A DNA stretch of 64,000 nucleotides from Lachnospiraceae bacterium YSB2008 (GTDB lineage: Bacteria > Bacillota > Clostridia > Lachnospirales > Lachnospiraceae), in contig JHWR01000001.1 of the NCBI GenBank assembly GCA_000687655.1, positions 186,001-250,000 of the forward strand. The letters run 5' to 3'. Numbering within the stretch: position 1 is the first letter of the stretch; every line of letters begins with the position of its first letter. The notes beneath the pieces are model-generated. The model made no database searches and was not told the DNA's origin. It was given only the letters and a program-made list of their open reading frames with translations. The translations under genes were made by a program, and so were the position numbers. This document shows, piece by piece, positions 35,801 to 44,099 of the stretch.

Positions 35801-37318
35801 ATAAACAAAACATCCTACAAGTTTAAATACAGCTATAATAAATGCAGCTATAACGAGCAATATAAAACATGTAGCCTCACATATAAGCTTCATGCCATAC
35901 TCTTCAAGTTCAAGCAAATGAGTGATATCAGCCCATGTTCTAAACTGGGACAATGCACATGGTATAAATAAATAGAATGCAATGAAAAAGAAAATGGTAG
36001 CCGACGAATAAATAAAGCAAATCCACACCTTGCTTAGTTTACTCTCATAAATGCCAACCGTATTCTTCTTACTACTACCCTCCATTATGGCATCTGTATT
36101 ATTCAAATATACTGCTTTTGAACCAAGAACTGCAAATGGCATCACAAGAAAGACATTATAATTGAATTCTGGAAAATGATGTTCCGAGATTGAATGAAAT
36201 GCAATAAGTAAAAGTCCAAGAGCCAGACGCCAATCCTTAAGCTTTATTCCTGTCCAAGTCATAGCCACCCAATATATAGCCACTACTATAAGAACTATCA
36301 ATCCATAGCGAAGCAGTATAAGAGGATATGAACTGTCAACAAAATTGTAACCCTCATTTGCAAAGGTTGTTCCACCAGCTCCAATCTGGTCAAAGGCTGT
36401 GCCAAAGAGAGTAAGTCCATGTTCTCTGAATGCCTCGAGAGAAAGCTTAACTCTGCTGGACATAAGAAAATCCATTTTATACGCTATTGGAATTCCTTTT
36501 GAATATAGGTACATTGTCCCAAAAAAGAAAACAGCAAACAATGGAAAGGCAAATGCAATCACCCACTTAAATACAAGTCTTATCTTTCCACTTATCATCT
36601 TCTTAAAGACTCTGTTCTCTGAAATGCTTTCTATATCTGAAAACATATGAACTAAGACAAAGACTATAAACAGAACACTGCATACAGTACCGGTTCTGCT
36701 ATTTGTAACGAAATACGATATCTGAAGAGAAATGAATCCAAAGACCATGAAGAACCAATCCGAAACCTTACCCCATCCAATCCATGCAAGTATACATATA
36801 AAAACTATATAAGATGCAAAATCTGTAGGAAATCCATGTCCCCAAGTGCTTCTTATAACCCCATCCCTCAGATAAACAAAATTAGGGATTATACCACTTA
36901 CACCAAGGACTATGATGATGCCTACTGAAAGAGCCAAGAAGAACGTGCAGAACCTCGTTGCTTTTTTGTAATCAGTACCAATCATACCAAGCGTTATAAG
37001 TGGAAGAAATGAAAGGAATGAATATCCTGTAGATTCATAAGACAAGAAGAAGACTAATGCAGCAATAAGTGCAAGAACCACATAAATAGACAGTTTTTTT
37101 CTATCCCTTCGATCACACGAGAGCAAAACAGCGATAAGCTTCACACCCACCATAATAGCAAGGGTTGCAAAGATATTCTGCTCTGTAGTATCAGAAATAT
37201 CCAACCATAAAGGGGCAGAATTGTACACCAAAAAAGAGAGATATATCCCTACTGTAATCAGGAATATATCCTCTATAATGGAGTATATGCTTAGTTTTTT
37301 TAATGAGTTATTCAACAT
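32837..37318 (-). CDS. O-antigen polymerase-like membrane protein fused to a long YD-like repeat domain
   Basis: 1493 residues in three parts. Residues 1 to about 530 have 12 or more hydrophobic helices with Wzy/WaaL-like features: GHGFPTDFASY, NSRTGTVCS, and a long loop before SSYPLILLRYG. Residues about 535-768 form a soluble, probably extracytoplasmic domain. Residues about 769-1493 are 22 full plus one partial tandem 32-residue repeats of the form YDexGNxxxxxYYDxxGxPVxxxxGYAxxxxE. The membrane half should polymerise or ligate lipid-linked units outside the cell. The repeats resemble YD/RHS-like sugar-binding strands and could hold the growing chain or measure its length; that is inference. 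No RHS core or toxin tip is present. It overlaps the next gene by 4 bases. Confidence 0.82.
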   Translation of the reverse strand: MLNNSLKKLSIYSIIEDIFLITVGIYLSFLVYNSAPLWLDISDTTEQNIFATLAIMVGVKLIAVLLSCDRRDRKKLSIYVVLALIAALVFFLSYESTGYSFLSFLPLITLGMIGTDYKKATRFCTFFLALSVGIIIVLGVSGIIPNFVYLRDGVIRSTWGHGFPTDFASYIVFICILAWIGWGKVSDWFFMVFGFISLQISYFVTNSRTGTVCSVLFIVFVLVHMFSDIESISENRVFKKMISGKIRLVFKWVIAFAFPLFAVFFFGTMYLYSKGIPIAYKMDFLMSSRVKLSLEAFREHGLTLFGTAFDQIGAGGTTFANEGYNFVDSSYPLILLRYGLIVLIVVAIYWVAMTWTGIKLKDWRLALGLLLIAFHSISEHHFPEFNYNVFLVMPFAVLGSKAVYLNNTDAIMEGSSKKNTVGIYESKLSKVWICFIYSSATIFFFIAFYLFIPCALSQFRTWADITHLLELEEYGMKLICEATCFILLVIAAFIIAVFKLVGCFVYNRKGTKWYLSIMALSILAFIGIYAFTERVITRPENDQSEVLMADDEAVRVAGEALGISGGKLYSNTLPELYSRKYGFFSKSIFDGEELARYEKTTVIMNSDEEAIVFLGKGFLYADISEEHAMYSNDEVVIEALEKAGYHFTGYYAKERTVDYSIHQVESLRAGTYTVHYELSIPEDSETMNVSDDTIVCGIYVNKFWDSDPIEFERLTRAHFGKDGTCVAELKCYIPEGRDIGIRMCRIDGNEVVIDKITFKKTPDYDIHTTYDDKGRRIKEVYFTNEGEPYEMEDGYFACEFGYDSDGNESSYLYLDSDGNPMITNKGYAELKREYNYKKQVTREDYIGPDGEHIMLTDGYSAVEYRYDDSGNRSDIRYFDDQTPIMIRGNYSKLVKTFNEDKRVIREEYYDTEGKPVLISSGYASIDYEYDEDGNETCRKIYGTAGEPVICTSGYAVLKREYSENGKVIRENYYGTDGEPLTLSSGYAVLEYTYDDYGNRTDTHYKNASGWDYMMWNQYSTVHVDYNGRNQAVKESYTDSMDRPVLKPEGYMCVLREYDEKGRNTLIKYADKEGRPVNITARYSIIRRSYNDKNQIIREDYCDTKDELTYTDQGFASIEYGYDEAGNQTDIYYLDTKGMSVEITKLYAKIHREFNEFGQIIKEEYFDKKGKPILCSGEYACLTREYNNLGQIIKESYFDRKGDAVLCVGGYASLERTYDSSGNLISEKYYDVDGEPVRNTYSYAELRRAYDEGKRVLSESYHGREGSPVNCIDGFSVVKYEYDKNGNRTKASYYNAFGKLVPGKEGYAQFVRTYDAKNHLTKEEYYDAEGKPFVFSAGYSMIEYEYDINGDQVLVVYYDRRGKLCYNWNRYNRIAKKYNEYHQNVRETYQDEYGENVFRGDGFATIEKDYDEQGFLIEQRFLDADDKSSMYRDGYSILRREYDDKHFLIRESYFGTDGKPINTNAGYAVIENEYDEKGNVTETRYLDVNGDLVE
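32840..35012 (-). repeat. Tandem YD-like repeats (about 22 x 32 codons)
   Basis: In-frame array inside the polymerase-like gene with period 96 bases. At protein level odd and even units tend to differ (YDxxGNxT versus YNxxxQIIRE starts), giving a 64-residue super-period over much of the array. The units have drifted at the DNA level, so the array is old rather than a recent expansion. Confidence 0.85.
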
Positions 37319-37450
37319 GATTCCATGTTACTACACAATCTTAGTGTTTTCAATAAAAGAATCCTACAATTCTTCTGGTCTGTTATCATGTCATGGTTAA
37401 TACTGCAATGACCCTGGTCAAAACAATTCATTACCGTTTTATATATCGTC

Positions 37451-37852
37451 TCATCGTTTCATCTTTTCACTCAACTCTCCGACTATCCTCTGCTCTTCAC
37501 TCATAGCGGATTCTTTATTATCTGCTGTGACTGATATATATATCTTAAGTTTCGGTTCTGTTCCGGAAGGTCTTACCACGACCGATCCATGATCCGTATA
37601 ATACTTGAGCACATCTGACTTCGGTAGCCCGTTCAGTCCAACACTGTAATCTTCAGTTCGGATTACATTATTTCTGCCAATAGAATCAATCCCCTTATGG
37701 AAATCTGCCATAATCTCCTGCATCTTTGCCATTCCCGAAGATCCTGGGAATTCGAAGCTATGAAGAGTATTAAGACAATAACCGTATAGTGAAAAGAGTT
37801 CGTCAAGTTTATCAATCAAACTAATGCCCCTAGTCTTATAAAATGCAAACAT
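37451..37852 (-). pseudogene. C-terminal remnant of a phosphoglucomutase/phosphomannomutase
   Basis: 133 codons equal to the last quarter of an alpha-phosphohexomutase: MFAFYKTRGISLIDKLDELF, LNTLHSFEFPG, and the phosphate-binding RPSGTEPKLKIYISV near the end. Intact enzymes are about 560-575 residues, so the active-site Ser, metal-binding and sugar-binding domains are missing. It begins 6 bases after the aepY stop, so a rearrangement replaced the 5' part. It could still be translated from the ATG at 37850-37852, but catalysis is not possible. Confidence 0.85.
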
Positions 37853-37858
37853 AGTTCA

Positions 37859-38980
37859 TTACAAACTTTTCAAATATTCCATAAAGTTCTGTTTATTCTC
37901 AAGAGCTGTCGTAGTTGGTCTTCCAAGATCTTCTCTCGCGCCGATGGAACACTTTACCTCAATAAGACTCAGTTCATTTCTGTCTTTCGCGTTCTCCAGT
38001 TCCTTATCCAAGTCATCGAAATTATCCACGCATACTGCATTCGGATAACCGCAGGCTATAGCTATCTTTACGAGATCAATGCTTCCAGCAACTGTAGGCA
38101 TGCCTCCAACCGTTTCATGTGCACCATTATTGATAACAACATGAATCAGATTCTTCGGTTTATTTGAGCCTAACACAGCCATGGAACCCATATGCATAAG
38201 AACTGCTCCATCACCGTCGATGCACCATATACGTTGTTCGGGTTTATTGATAGCAACACCAAGAGCAATGGAAGAACTGTGTCCCATTGATCCAACCGTC
38301 AAGAAATCATACTTGTGAGACTGGTTATTAGCCACTCGGGTCTCAAACAGCTCACGGCTCGCCTTACCTGTGGTTGAGATTATCGGATCCTCACCAGAAG
38401 CGGCTACTATGTGCTGTATGATTTCTTCACGGACCATGTGATTATCGTTCTTGTACTCTACCTTCGGAGCGCCAGTAAGCACACCTTTTCGGATGACGAA
38501 AGCCACATCCTTACCTGTGGATAAAATGGTCCTGAACTCCGCCATCTTCGCTTCAACTTCATCATCAGTCGTATCCTTACCAATCACAAAGTTGGCAATT
38601 TCCATATCATCAAGCAGTTTTGTGGTCACCTCTCCCTGGTAGATATGTTGAGGCTCGTCATGAATACCTGGTTCTCCACGCCAGCCTATGATGAAAACCA
38701 CGGGTATCGCATAAACCTTATCGTTGAGGAGTGATGCCACCGGATTAATGATATTACCCTCGCCACTATTCTGCATATAGACAACAGGAACTTTCCCGGT
38801 TGCTAGGTGATATCCGGCAGCCAGAGCCGTACAGTTACCTTCATTAGCAGCAATGATATGATGTTTAGGATCGATGCCATATGTGTCCATCAGATAATTA
38901 CAAAGAGCTTTAAGCTGACTGTCTGGAACGCCTGTGTAAAAGTCTGATCCGATTATTTCTACTAACTTTGATACGTTCAT
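37859..38980 (-). CDS. aepY: Phosphonopyruvate decarboxylase
   Basis: A thiamine-diphosphate enzyme (373 residues) that decarboxylates phosphonopyruvate to phosphonoacetaldehyde, the step that pulls phosphonate synthesis forward. It has FYTGVPDSQLKALCNY at the start, ANEGNCTALAAGYHLATG (the TPP Glu), GWRGEPGIHDEPQH, and the metal motif WCIDGDGAVLMHMGS followed by INNGAHETVGG. All are typical of AepY/Fom2-like enzymes. The start at 38980 follows AAAGGA; the longer frame is unsupported. It is separated from its partners aepX and the aminotransferase by an accessory island. Confidence 0.94.
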   Translation of the reverse strand: MNVSKLVEIIGSDFYTGVPDSQLKALCNYLMDTYGIDPKHHIIAANEGNCTALAAGYHLATGKVPVVYMQNSGEGNIINPVASLLNDKVYAIPVVFIIGWRGEPGIHDEPQHIYQGEVTTKLLDDMEIANFVIGKDTTDDEVEAKMAEFRTILSTGKDVAFVIRKGVLTGAPKVEYKNDNHMVREEIIQHIVAASGEDPIISTTGKASRELFETRVANNQSHKYDFLTVGSMGHSSSIALGVAINKPEQRIWCIDGDGAVLMHMGSMAVLGSNKPKNLIHVVINNGAHETVGGMPTVAGSIDLVKIAIACGYPNAVCVDNFDDLDKELENAKDRNELSLIEVKCSIGAREDLGRPTTTALENKQNFMEYLKSL

Positions 38981-39126
38981 GTTTGATTTTTCCTTTTTGT
39001 GTATTTGAAGGTTGTCGCACTTTGTTTGGTAAGCTATCAAGAAGTACGATGACCAAAGTGTGTTTTCAAGTTCCTATGGAAATGACGCTTGATAAAATAC
39101 CATGATAATTAATAAACATAGTGCTT

Positions 39127-40494
39127 CTATCCTATCCAACGAAATCCACCATTTTTATTTGAACCGGCTCTCTCCACTTTCCCTTCTTCTATCAATTTTG
39201 ATACGATCCGTTTCACAGTGTTAGGAGTCATGGCGCAAGCATCAGAAATATCTTTTACTGAAAGAGTTTTATCAGCCTCACGAATTATTACTTCAATCAC
39301 CGTGTACGCTTTTGACTTCTCTTGCTTTACATCAATCTCTTTCAGTAGTCCAGAGAAATCTAAATCTTCCACCTCTTCGTCAAAATCAGTTTCAATCTCA
39401 CCTGTCTTCAGATACTTCAACTCTTTAGGATCATGTTCAAAAAGAAAGCTTTCAAGCGTTCTCATATTGAGTAGCTTAATCTTCTTCCCATTGCCATAGA
39501 CCTTTTTATCGGCTACGTAATACTTATCAATCCCTTCGTGTTCAATATAATCTTCAAAACTGTAAAAATCTACGTTCCCACCATACTGCATTTCTATTGA
39601 CCAACTGATATCCTCATGTGGAGTATCTTCTGTCAATTCTTTAATTGTTGGCGCCGGTGCATCCAAATCCTCATCGCCCTCTGCATCAACTTTCCAGAAC
39701 TTTAAAATCCAGTTATAACTTACACCTTCTATCAGCTTATCGTCTTTGAAAGTACCCTCCTCAAGTATTATATCTTGGGACAGTGCCCTACGAATGTGTC
39801 TTCCGTCAGGAACTTTCTTATAATACCAACCGTTTTCGTCCTTTTCATATCTGCCCCACAGATAATCCTGAAGAACATCTTCATCAGAGATGTCAATTCC
39901 CTCATGAATCAGAGCATCAGAGTCCAGGTTGGTAACTACATCATTTTCGCCTTCCATCTGCCCAAATTTATTTCCGCACGATATATTCCTGCCCCATCCA
40001 TTTCTTGGATGCTTTTTTACCTCTGCCTCTAACGAAGACCTAACCTGTCCAGCTAACTCATCAGAATTCTTCCAATAATTTACAGTACCATTCTCTTCAA
40101 CAAGCTTTCTAAATGAATTAAGTCTCGCAAGCTTTTCCGGATCAGATTCCATGTTAGATGCCTTAATGTCAGCTTCGTCATGAACAAGAAATCCCATACA
40201 AGGCACTCCACGATCCATGGCGTAACGGAATTCACGTTCAGTGTAACTCATTCCTTTATCAGAGCCTTTATCCATCACACTACCATAGCGCTTCCCAAGT
40301 ATCAGAACATAGTAATCGCTGTCGTCGATGGTATCTGTAATTATCTTCCATTGACTATCACTTGAAGCATTGAACATTTCCATGCCAACAGGCAAAAACT
40401 GCATCTTAAGAATAGCATCAATAACCTTCTGCCTATACTCTTTCAGATCCTTGTAGGTGGATGATATGAATATTTTATAAATCTTGTCGTTCAT
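39127..40494 (-). CDS. DUF4062 domain protein with C-terminal winged helix
   Basis: 455 residues. The N-terminal 100 match DUF4062 (KIFISSTYKDLKEYRQ, FLPVGMEMFNASS, ILGKRYGS, SYTEREFRYA), a Rossmann-like domain related to TIR-type folds and common at the N-terminus of STAND and other defence proteins. The middle is acidic and unrecognised. The C-terminus (about 400-455) is a winged helix with LSVKDISDACAMTPNTVKRI. There is no NTPase module here, which is unusual for DUF4062 proteins. It is the third gene of a DUF4062-HNH-RES run read in one direction, likely an accessory defence or stress module. Function is unproven. Confidence 0.75.
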   Translation of the reverse strand: MNDKIYKIFISSTYKDLKEYRQKVIDAILKMQFLPVGMEMFNASSDSQWKIITDTIDDSDYYVLILGKRYGSVMDKGSDKGMSYTEREFRYAMDRGVPCMGFLVHDEADIKASNMESDPEKLARLNSFRKLVEENGTVNYWKNSDELAGQVRSSLEAEVKKHPRNGWGRNISCGNKFGQMEGENDVVTNLDSDALIHEGIDISDEDVLQDYLWGRYEKDENGWYYKKVPDGRHIRRALSQDIILEEGTFKDDKLIEGVSYNWILKFWKVDAEGDEDLDAPAPTIKELTEDTPHEDISWSIEMQYGGNVDFYSFEDYIEHEGIDKYYVADKKVYGNGKKIKLLNMRTLESFLFEHDPKELKYLKTGEIETDFDEEVEDLDFSGLLKEIDVKQEKSKAYTVIEVIIREADKTLSVKDISDACAMTPNTVKRIVSKLIEEGKVERAGSNKNGGFRWIG

Positions 40495-40515
40495 ATATTC
40501 TCGCTCATTTTGACT

Positions 40516-41334
40516 TTACAACATATGATGTGTTCTATATACAGCATCCAAAATCTGTCCCTTATGCAACACTGACCAAAGTCCATTCTCTATCCTGTAA
40601 TGATAGTTTTTTGACAAATCAATATATGTGCCATCTTCTGTCATATAAAATGATCTTTCAGTATATCCATTGTACCGACTTTCTTCAATGTAGTTTCTAT
40701 CCATAAGATATTTGATAATACTTAACTTATCTTCCATTCCACCGGCAAGCTCATTTATGACTGACATCATATTAAAATCATAGCCACTCAAATTTCCATA
40801 AGTCTGTTGTGGATCGTCATGGACAACATCCAATATCTTCATCATTACTGTTTTTACATTTAATGATTGCTTAGAAAATATCTCAACCTCTTTTTTTATT
40901 TCATCTTTGGTAATCTCTCGATTTCCTATTTCGTTAACATAGTAATCGAAAATAGCTTCTATATCATAATTGATACTGGATGTATTGTAGCTAATTTTAG
41001 AAGAAAGTGACTCCTTAATAAATAATTCCCAAGTCGATTTTATTGCCTTCAAAGTTTCCACAGGGAAATTTGCTTCATCCTTATCAATAAGAGCATGATG
41101 TGTCGGACACAAAAGAATCAAGTTTTCCTCTGAATTCAGATATCCCTCATCCCCCTTTGTTTCATCATATCTTGCACTACCCGGATTTAATCCATATATA
41201 TGGCAAATATTACTCAATATCAAATCCTCGTTATATGCCAACACTTGATTACATCCTGGAAAAGCACAGGTGTTACCCGAATGTGCATAAAGACTCTTTA
41301 TCGTCTTACTGGAGATATTTCTTGTGTTTTTCAC
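40516..41334 (-). CDS. HNH endonuclease-domain protein
   Basis: 272 residues with a GTG start at 41332-41334 preceded by AAGG. The N-terminal HNH domain has a zinc pair CAFPGC (23-28), then CHIYGLNPGSARYD and LLCPTHHALIDKD (about 73-85), matching the metal-binding His/Asn/His layout of McrA-like nucleases. The remaining 170 residues are helical and unrecognised, ending in a segment with SFYMTEDGTYIDLS. It is probably a nucleic-acid-cutting effector. It lies 21 bp upstream of the DUF4062 gene and 95 bp after the RES gene. Confidence 0.78.
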   Translation of the reverse strand: MKNTRNISSKTIKSLYAHSGNTCAFPGCNQVLAYNEDLILSNICHIYGLNPGSARYDETKGDEGYLNSEENLILLCPTHHALIDKDEANFPVETLKAIKSTWELFIKESLSSKISYNTSSINYDIEAIFDYYVNEIGNREITKDEIKKEVEIFSKQSLNVKTVMMKILDVVHDDPQQTYGNLSGYDFNMMSVINELAGGMEDKLSIIKYLMDRNYIEESRYNGYTERSFYMTEDGTYIDLSKNYHYRIENGLWSVLHKGQILDAVYRTHHML

Positions 41335-41429
41335 AATATATTTACCTTCTGAAATTTATCATATAGTTTGCAATGTGTTTAAAATTATTGTATGCCTTCT
41401 AACTGTGTGAATTGGCGACCCTTTTCTAT

Positions 41430-42302
41430 TTATACGATAGTTTCCTCAATGAATATCTTTCCTACTGGGTTTGCATATCGCTTATCAAATAAAACTACAT
41501 TCTTGCCTTTTTGACAAACTGTGCTCTTGTAAATGATTCCGGAATATCCTTTAGATATAAAATACTTAGCTAGGCACTGGAAAGGTGCATACATTAAACT
41601 TTTATCATCGGTACTATCCAAAGGCAAGAAAATCTGTTCTGACAACAACTTCATATATGTATTAAATACCCATTTTCCTATCTCGGCTTCCATTTTCTTC
41701 TTTTCTTCCAAATTTATCGGAATCGGAATGCCTATCTGAAGGCTCCTTCGCACTGCTTTATTCTTATACTTTTGACCAGCAAGCTCTAATCGCTTATTAT
41801 TTTCTTCATAAGTGGAATCATCAGACACGGTCAAATCCATAAGAAATAAGCATTCCGTACTATTATCAATCTCAAAAACACATGATGCAAACCTATCATT
41901 TTTTTCCACGCGACACTCGGTCTTTGAACATAACAATGCATCCAGTCTATTGTTTCCCACAGCCAGATACAACCACTCTATTCCAGGCGGACTAAATCTG
42001 TTATCATCCTTAATATATTCTGCGACAGGAATCATTCTATTATAATCAGGAGTTTCATCTGGCCTTATTTTTGTTCCTCTTACAAGCACTTTTGATTTCA
42101 AAAATGAAAATGGTTTTTTCAATTCATCCTGCATATGAGAATGTGTATCATCAAATACTCTCAAGAATGTATGACTTAAAGCTTTATGTGTATCATCATA
42201 GGTAAACTCTTTATTTGCCAAAGCTGACCTAAATTCACCCCATGTCTTTCTTATTGTTGCTTCACTTCTTGATATATCTTGAAAATCGAATAATTCATCC
42301 AT
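41430..42302 (-). CDS. RES-domain protein (probable NAD+-degrading toxin)
   Basis: 290 residues. The C-terminal two thirds show the RES arrangement: Arg in LVRGTKIRP (75), NRFSPPGIEWLYLA (101-114) with the expected Tyr, a Glu-bearing strand, then YAPFQCLAKYFISKGYSGIIYKS with the final Ser and a KGKNVVLFD strand. RES proteins studied so far are NAD+ hydrolases or ADP-ribosyl-type toxins, usually paired with an Xre antitoxin. No Xre gene is adjacent. The N-terminal 70 residues are a helical extension. Together with the HNH and DUF4062 genes it forms a candidate defence trio. Confidence 0.7.
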   Translation of the reverse strand: MDELFDFQDISRSEATIRKTWGEFRSALANKEFTYDDTHKALSHTFLRVFDDTHSHMQDELKKPFSFLKSKVLVRGTKIRPDETPDYNRMIPVAEYIKDDNRFSPPGIEWLYLAVGNNRLDALLCSKTECRVEKNDRFASCVFEIDNSTECLFLMDLTVSDDSTYEENNKRLELAGQKYKNKAVRRSLQIGIPIPINLEEKKKMEAEIGKWVFNTYMKLLSEQIFLPLDSTDDKSLMYAPFQCLAKYFISKGYSGIIYKSTVCQKGKNVVLFDKRYANPVGKIFIEETIV

Positions 42303-42333
42303 ACATTCACCGATTAAATAATCAATTATCCTT

Positions 42334-43155
42334 TTAGGAGTAGGACTTATCTATCACCTTCAACTCATCCACCGTGTCAATCTCAACAAGCTGACCTTCA
42401 AACACTTCGTGCACAGTTAGACTCAACTTATCCAAGTTTTCATTAACAACATCATCCCAGAACAAGTCTTCAAAACCGTCTGTTCCGTATCTTTCTTTTA
42501 TCAATGCACCCAGTTTGTGTGCATCATCTTTCATAAACCAAGCCACGCCGATCATGTTGAAGCAGTCATCTCCAACCTTGACAACTCTGGTGATACAGCC
42601 TTCATCATCCTGCTCGAATACCCAGTCATCCGAATGACCTTTAACCATTCTGCCATAGTAGCAGGAATGATTGAGCTGAGCATCAAAGATGGTGCTATCG
42701 CTTACGTAGAGATCAGAATCACAAATAAAGACATTACATTCCGTTTCTAATAACTCTTCACAAACAATATGTGTGGGTACAGAGAAAGAATTTTTGAAAA
42801 ACTTTGCCGCCGGTTTGATTTCCCTTTTTCAGCGGCCTACTTTCCCGCGAGTAGCGGTCTGGTACCCCGTTTTCAGACGGTGGCGACATAAAGATGAACT
42901 GTTATTTAAAATATCATAGTCTTTATTATATACCAATTCTAAATTCGAATACTTAATTGCGAGATACTCAAATTGTTCAGATAAATAGCCGGTAACAACA
43001 ATGAATTCCTTTACACCTCTTGCTATAAGACTATCAATGACTGTTTCAATCATTGCTCTTCCATTTACTTTCACAAGTGGTTTGGGTGTAGTATTTGTTA
43101 TAGGTCTTAACCTTGTACCGCACCCAGCAGCTAAAAGAATAGCTAATTCATTCAT
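42334..43155 (-). pseudogene. Disrupted sugar/phosphocholine-type nucleotidyltransferase (LicC/PntC-like)
   Basis: The 5' part (43155 to about 42889) encodes a normal nucleotidyltransferase start: LAAGCGTRLRPITN, TPKPLVKVNG and the LicC-like YDILNNSSSL. The reading then enters a GC-rich insert and stops at about 42829. Past the insert the protein resumes (AKFFKNSFSVP, CNVFICDSDLYVSDST, then MVKGHSDDWVFEQ) and runs to a normal end at 42334. No residues seem to be lost, so this is an almost clean insertion. The intact gene would be a CTP- or other NTP-sugar/alcohol transferase paralogous to the one at 44908-45627. The 104-codon C-terminal part could be translated but lacks the nucleotide-binding loop. 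Confidence 0.88.
42806..42888. other. GC-rich structured insert of about 83 bp inside the broken nucleotidyltransferase
   Basis: Base composition differs sharply from the AT-rich gene around it. Its ends are loosely inverted (GCCGCC-type at one side, GGCGAC at the other). On the minus strand it contains short hairpins (CCGC/GCGG; GTCTG/CAGAC) and the segment GGGAAAGTAGGCCGCTGAA, which resembles the 3' end of 5S rRNA in Firmicutes. It could be a tiny non-autonomous element or an rRNA-derived fragment; neither is established. Confidence 0.6.
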
Positions 43156-44099
43156 AGCTTTTCTAAGATAGTTTCAACCAATCCATCAGTGTTCAAGCAT
43201 GTCGCATGTAATAATCTTTCATATGAATCCGGGTACAAATAACTATCGTTAACTCCTATTCGATACAATGTCTGATTTGTGTTTTCTGAAATATATTCTG
43301 AAACAGCACTTCCTAATCCGCCTATTACATTGTGCTCTTCCACCGTAAAAACTGTATTAATGGCTGAGAATTTTTCAAGAGCACTAGTATCAATAGGTTT
43401 AAGAAAAAGCATATCGACAACAGTCACACCAATGCCTTTCATCTTCAAGACCTCAGCTGCTTTTATAGCTCTGTATGTTTCAGATCCTGTCGAATATATT
43501 ACAGCTTTGGTTCCGCCCTCAAAAACAACCATTGATTTATTATTGTTCAAATCAATGTCCTTGTCATAGATGCAATCTAATGTGTTTCCCGTCAATCTTA
43601 TATAAACTGGCTCATCGTGGCAGGCTGCATATTCGAACAGCTTAACTTCTGAAAAGCAATCAGAAGGTGACACTATCGTCATATTAGGAATTGCTCTCAT
43701 TGCCGCAATATCATCAAGTGCCAACGATGCCGCACCCAAGTTTCCTGAAACCAGTCCGGCGGATCCACCTACCAATTTTATTCCTAACCCCATCTCACCT
43801 ACAGTCATCCGTATCTGATCTGCGGCACGCATCGTTATAAATGGGGCGTAAGCTATTCCGAAAGGAATATATCCCTCATGATACATTCCTCCCAACATTG
43901 GTATTAATGTCTGTTCGGCAATACCGATTTCAACATCATTAGGTCCCATCTTTCCTTTAACAGAAAACCTACTACCTACGTCTGCATATACGCAAGTAAT
44001 TCTTTTATCATTATTATATAAGTTCTCAAGTGCAAAGCCTACTGCTTTCCTGGAATCAAGCCGGTGAATGTCATTGATTGTTTGCTCTGTATACCTCAT
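43152..44099 (-). CDS. Transketolase, C-terminal subunit
   Basis: 315 residues covering the pyrimidine-binding and C-terminal domains of a split transketolase: SVKGKMGPNDVEIGIAEQT (with the catalytic-type Glu), GYIPFGIAYAPFITMRA, NMTIVSPSDCFSEVK and the final VFTVEEHNVIGGLGSAV. It overlaps the N-terminal subunit by 4 bases. It transfers two-carbon units between sugars. In a glycan/phosphonate locus the pair may make an unusual sugar or alcohol precursor for the adjacent nucleotidyltransferases; that is inference. Confidence 0.93.
   Translation of the reverse strand: MRYTEQTINDIHRLDSRKAVGFALENLYNNDKRITCVYADVGSRFSVKGKMGPNDVEIGIAEQTLIPMLGGMYHEGYIPFGIAYAPFITMRAADQIRMTVGEMGLGIKLVGGSAGLVSGNLGAASLALDDIAAMRAIPNMTIVSPSDCFSEVKLFEYAACHDEPVYIRLTGNTLDCIYDKDIDLNNNKSMVVFEGGTKAVIYSTGSETYRAIKAAEVLKMKGIGVTVVDMLFLKPIDTSALEKFSAINTVFTVEEHNVIGGLGSAVSEYISENTNQTLYRIGVNDSYLYPDSYERLLHATCLNTDGLVETILEKL

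Noticed and set aside
39000-39070. Inverted repeat around CACTTTG...CAAAGTG upstream of aepY
   Set aside because: Only about 7-9 bp pair with a gap, and there is no T tract; too weak to call a terminator or operator.
42334-42648. Separate small 104-residue gene
   Set aside because: The upstream reading continues in frame with clear nucleotidyltransferase motifs, so it is the C-terminal part of the disrupted gene.
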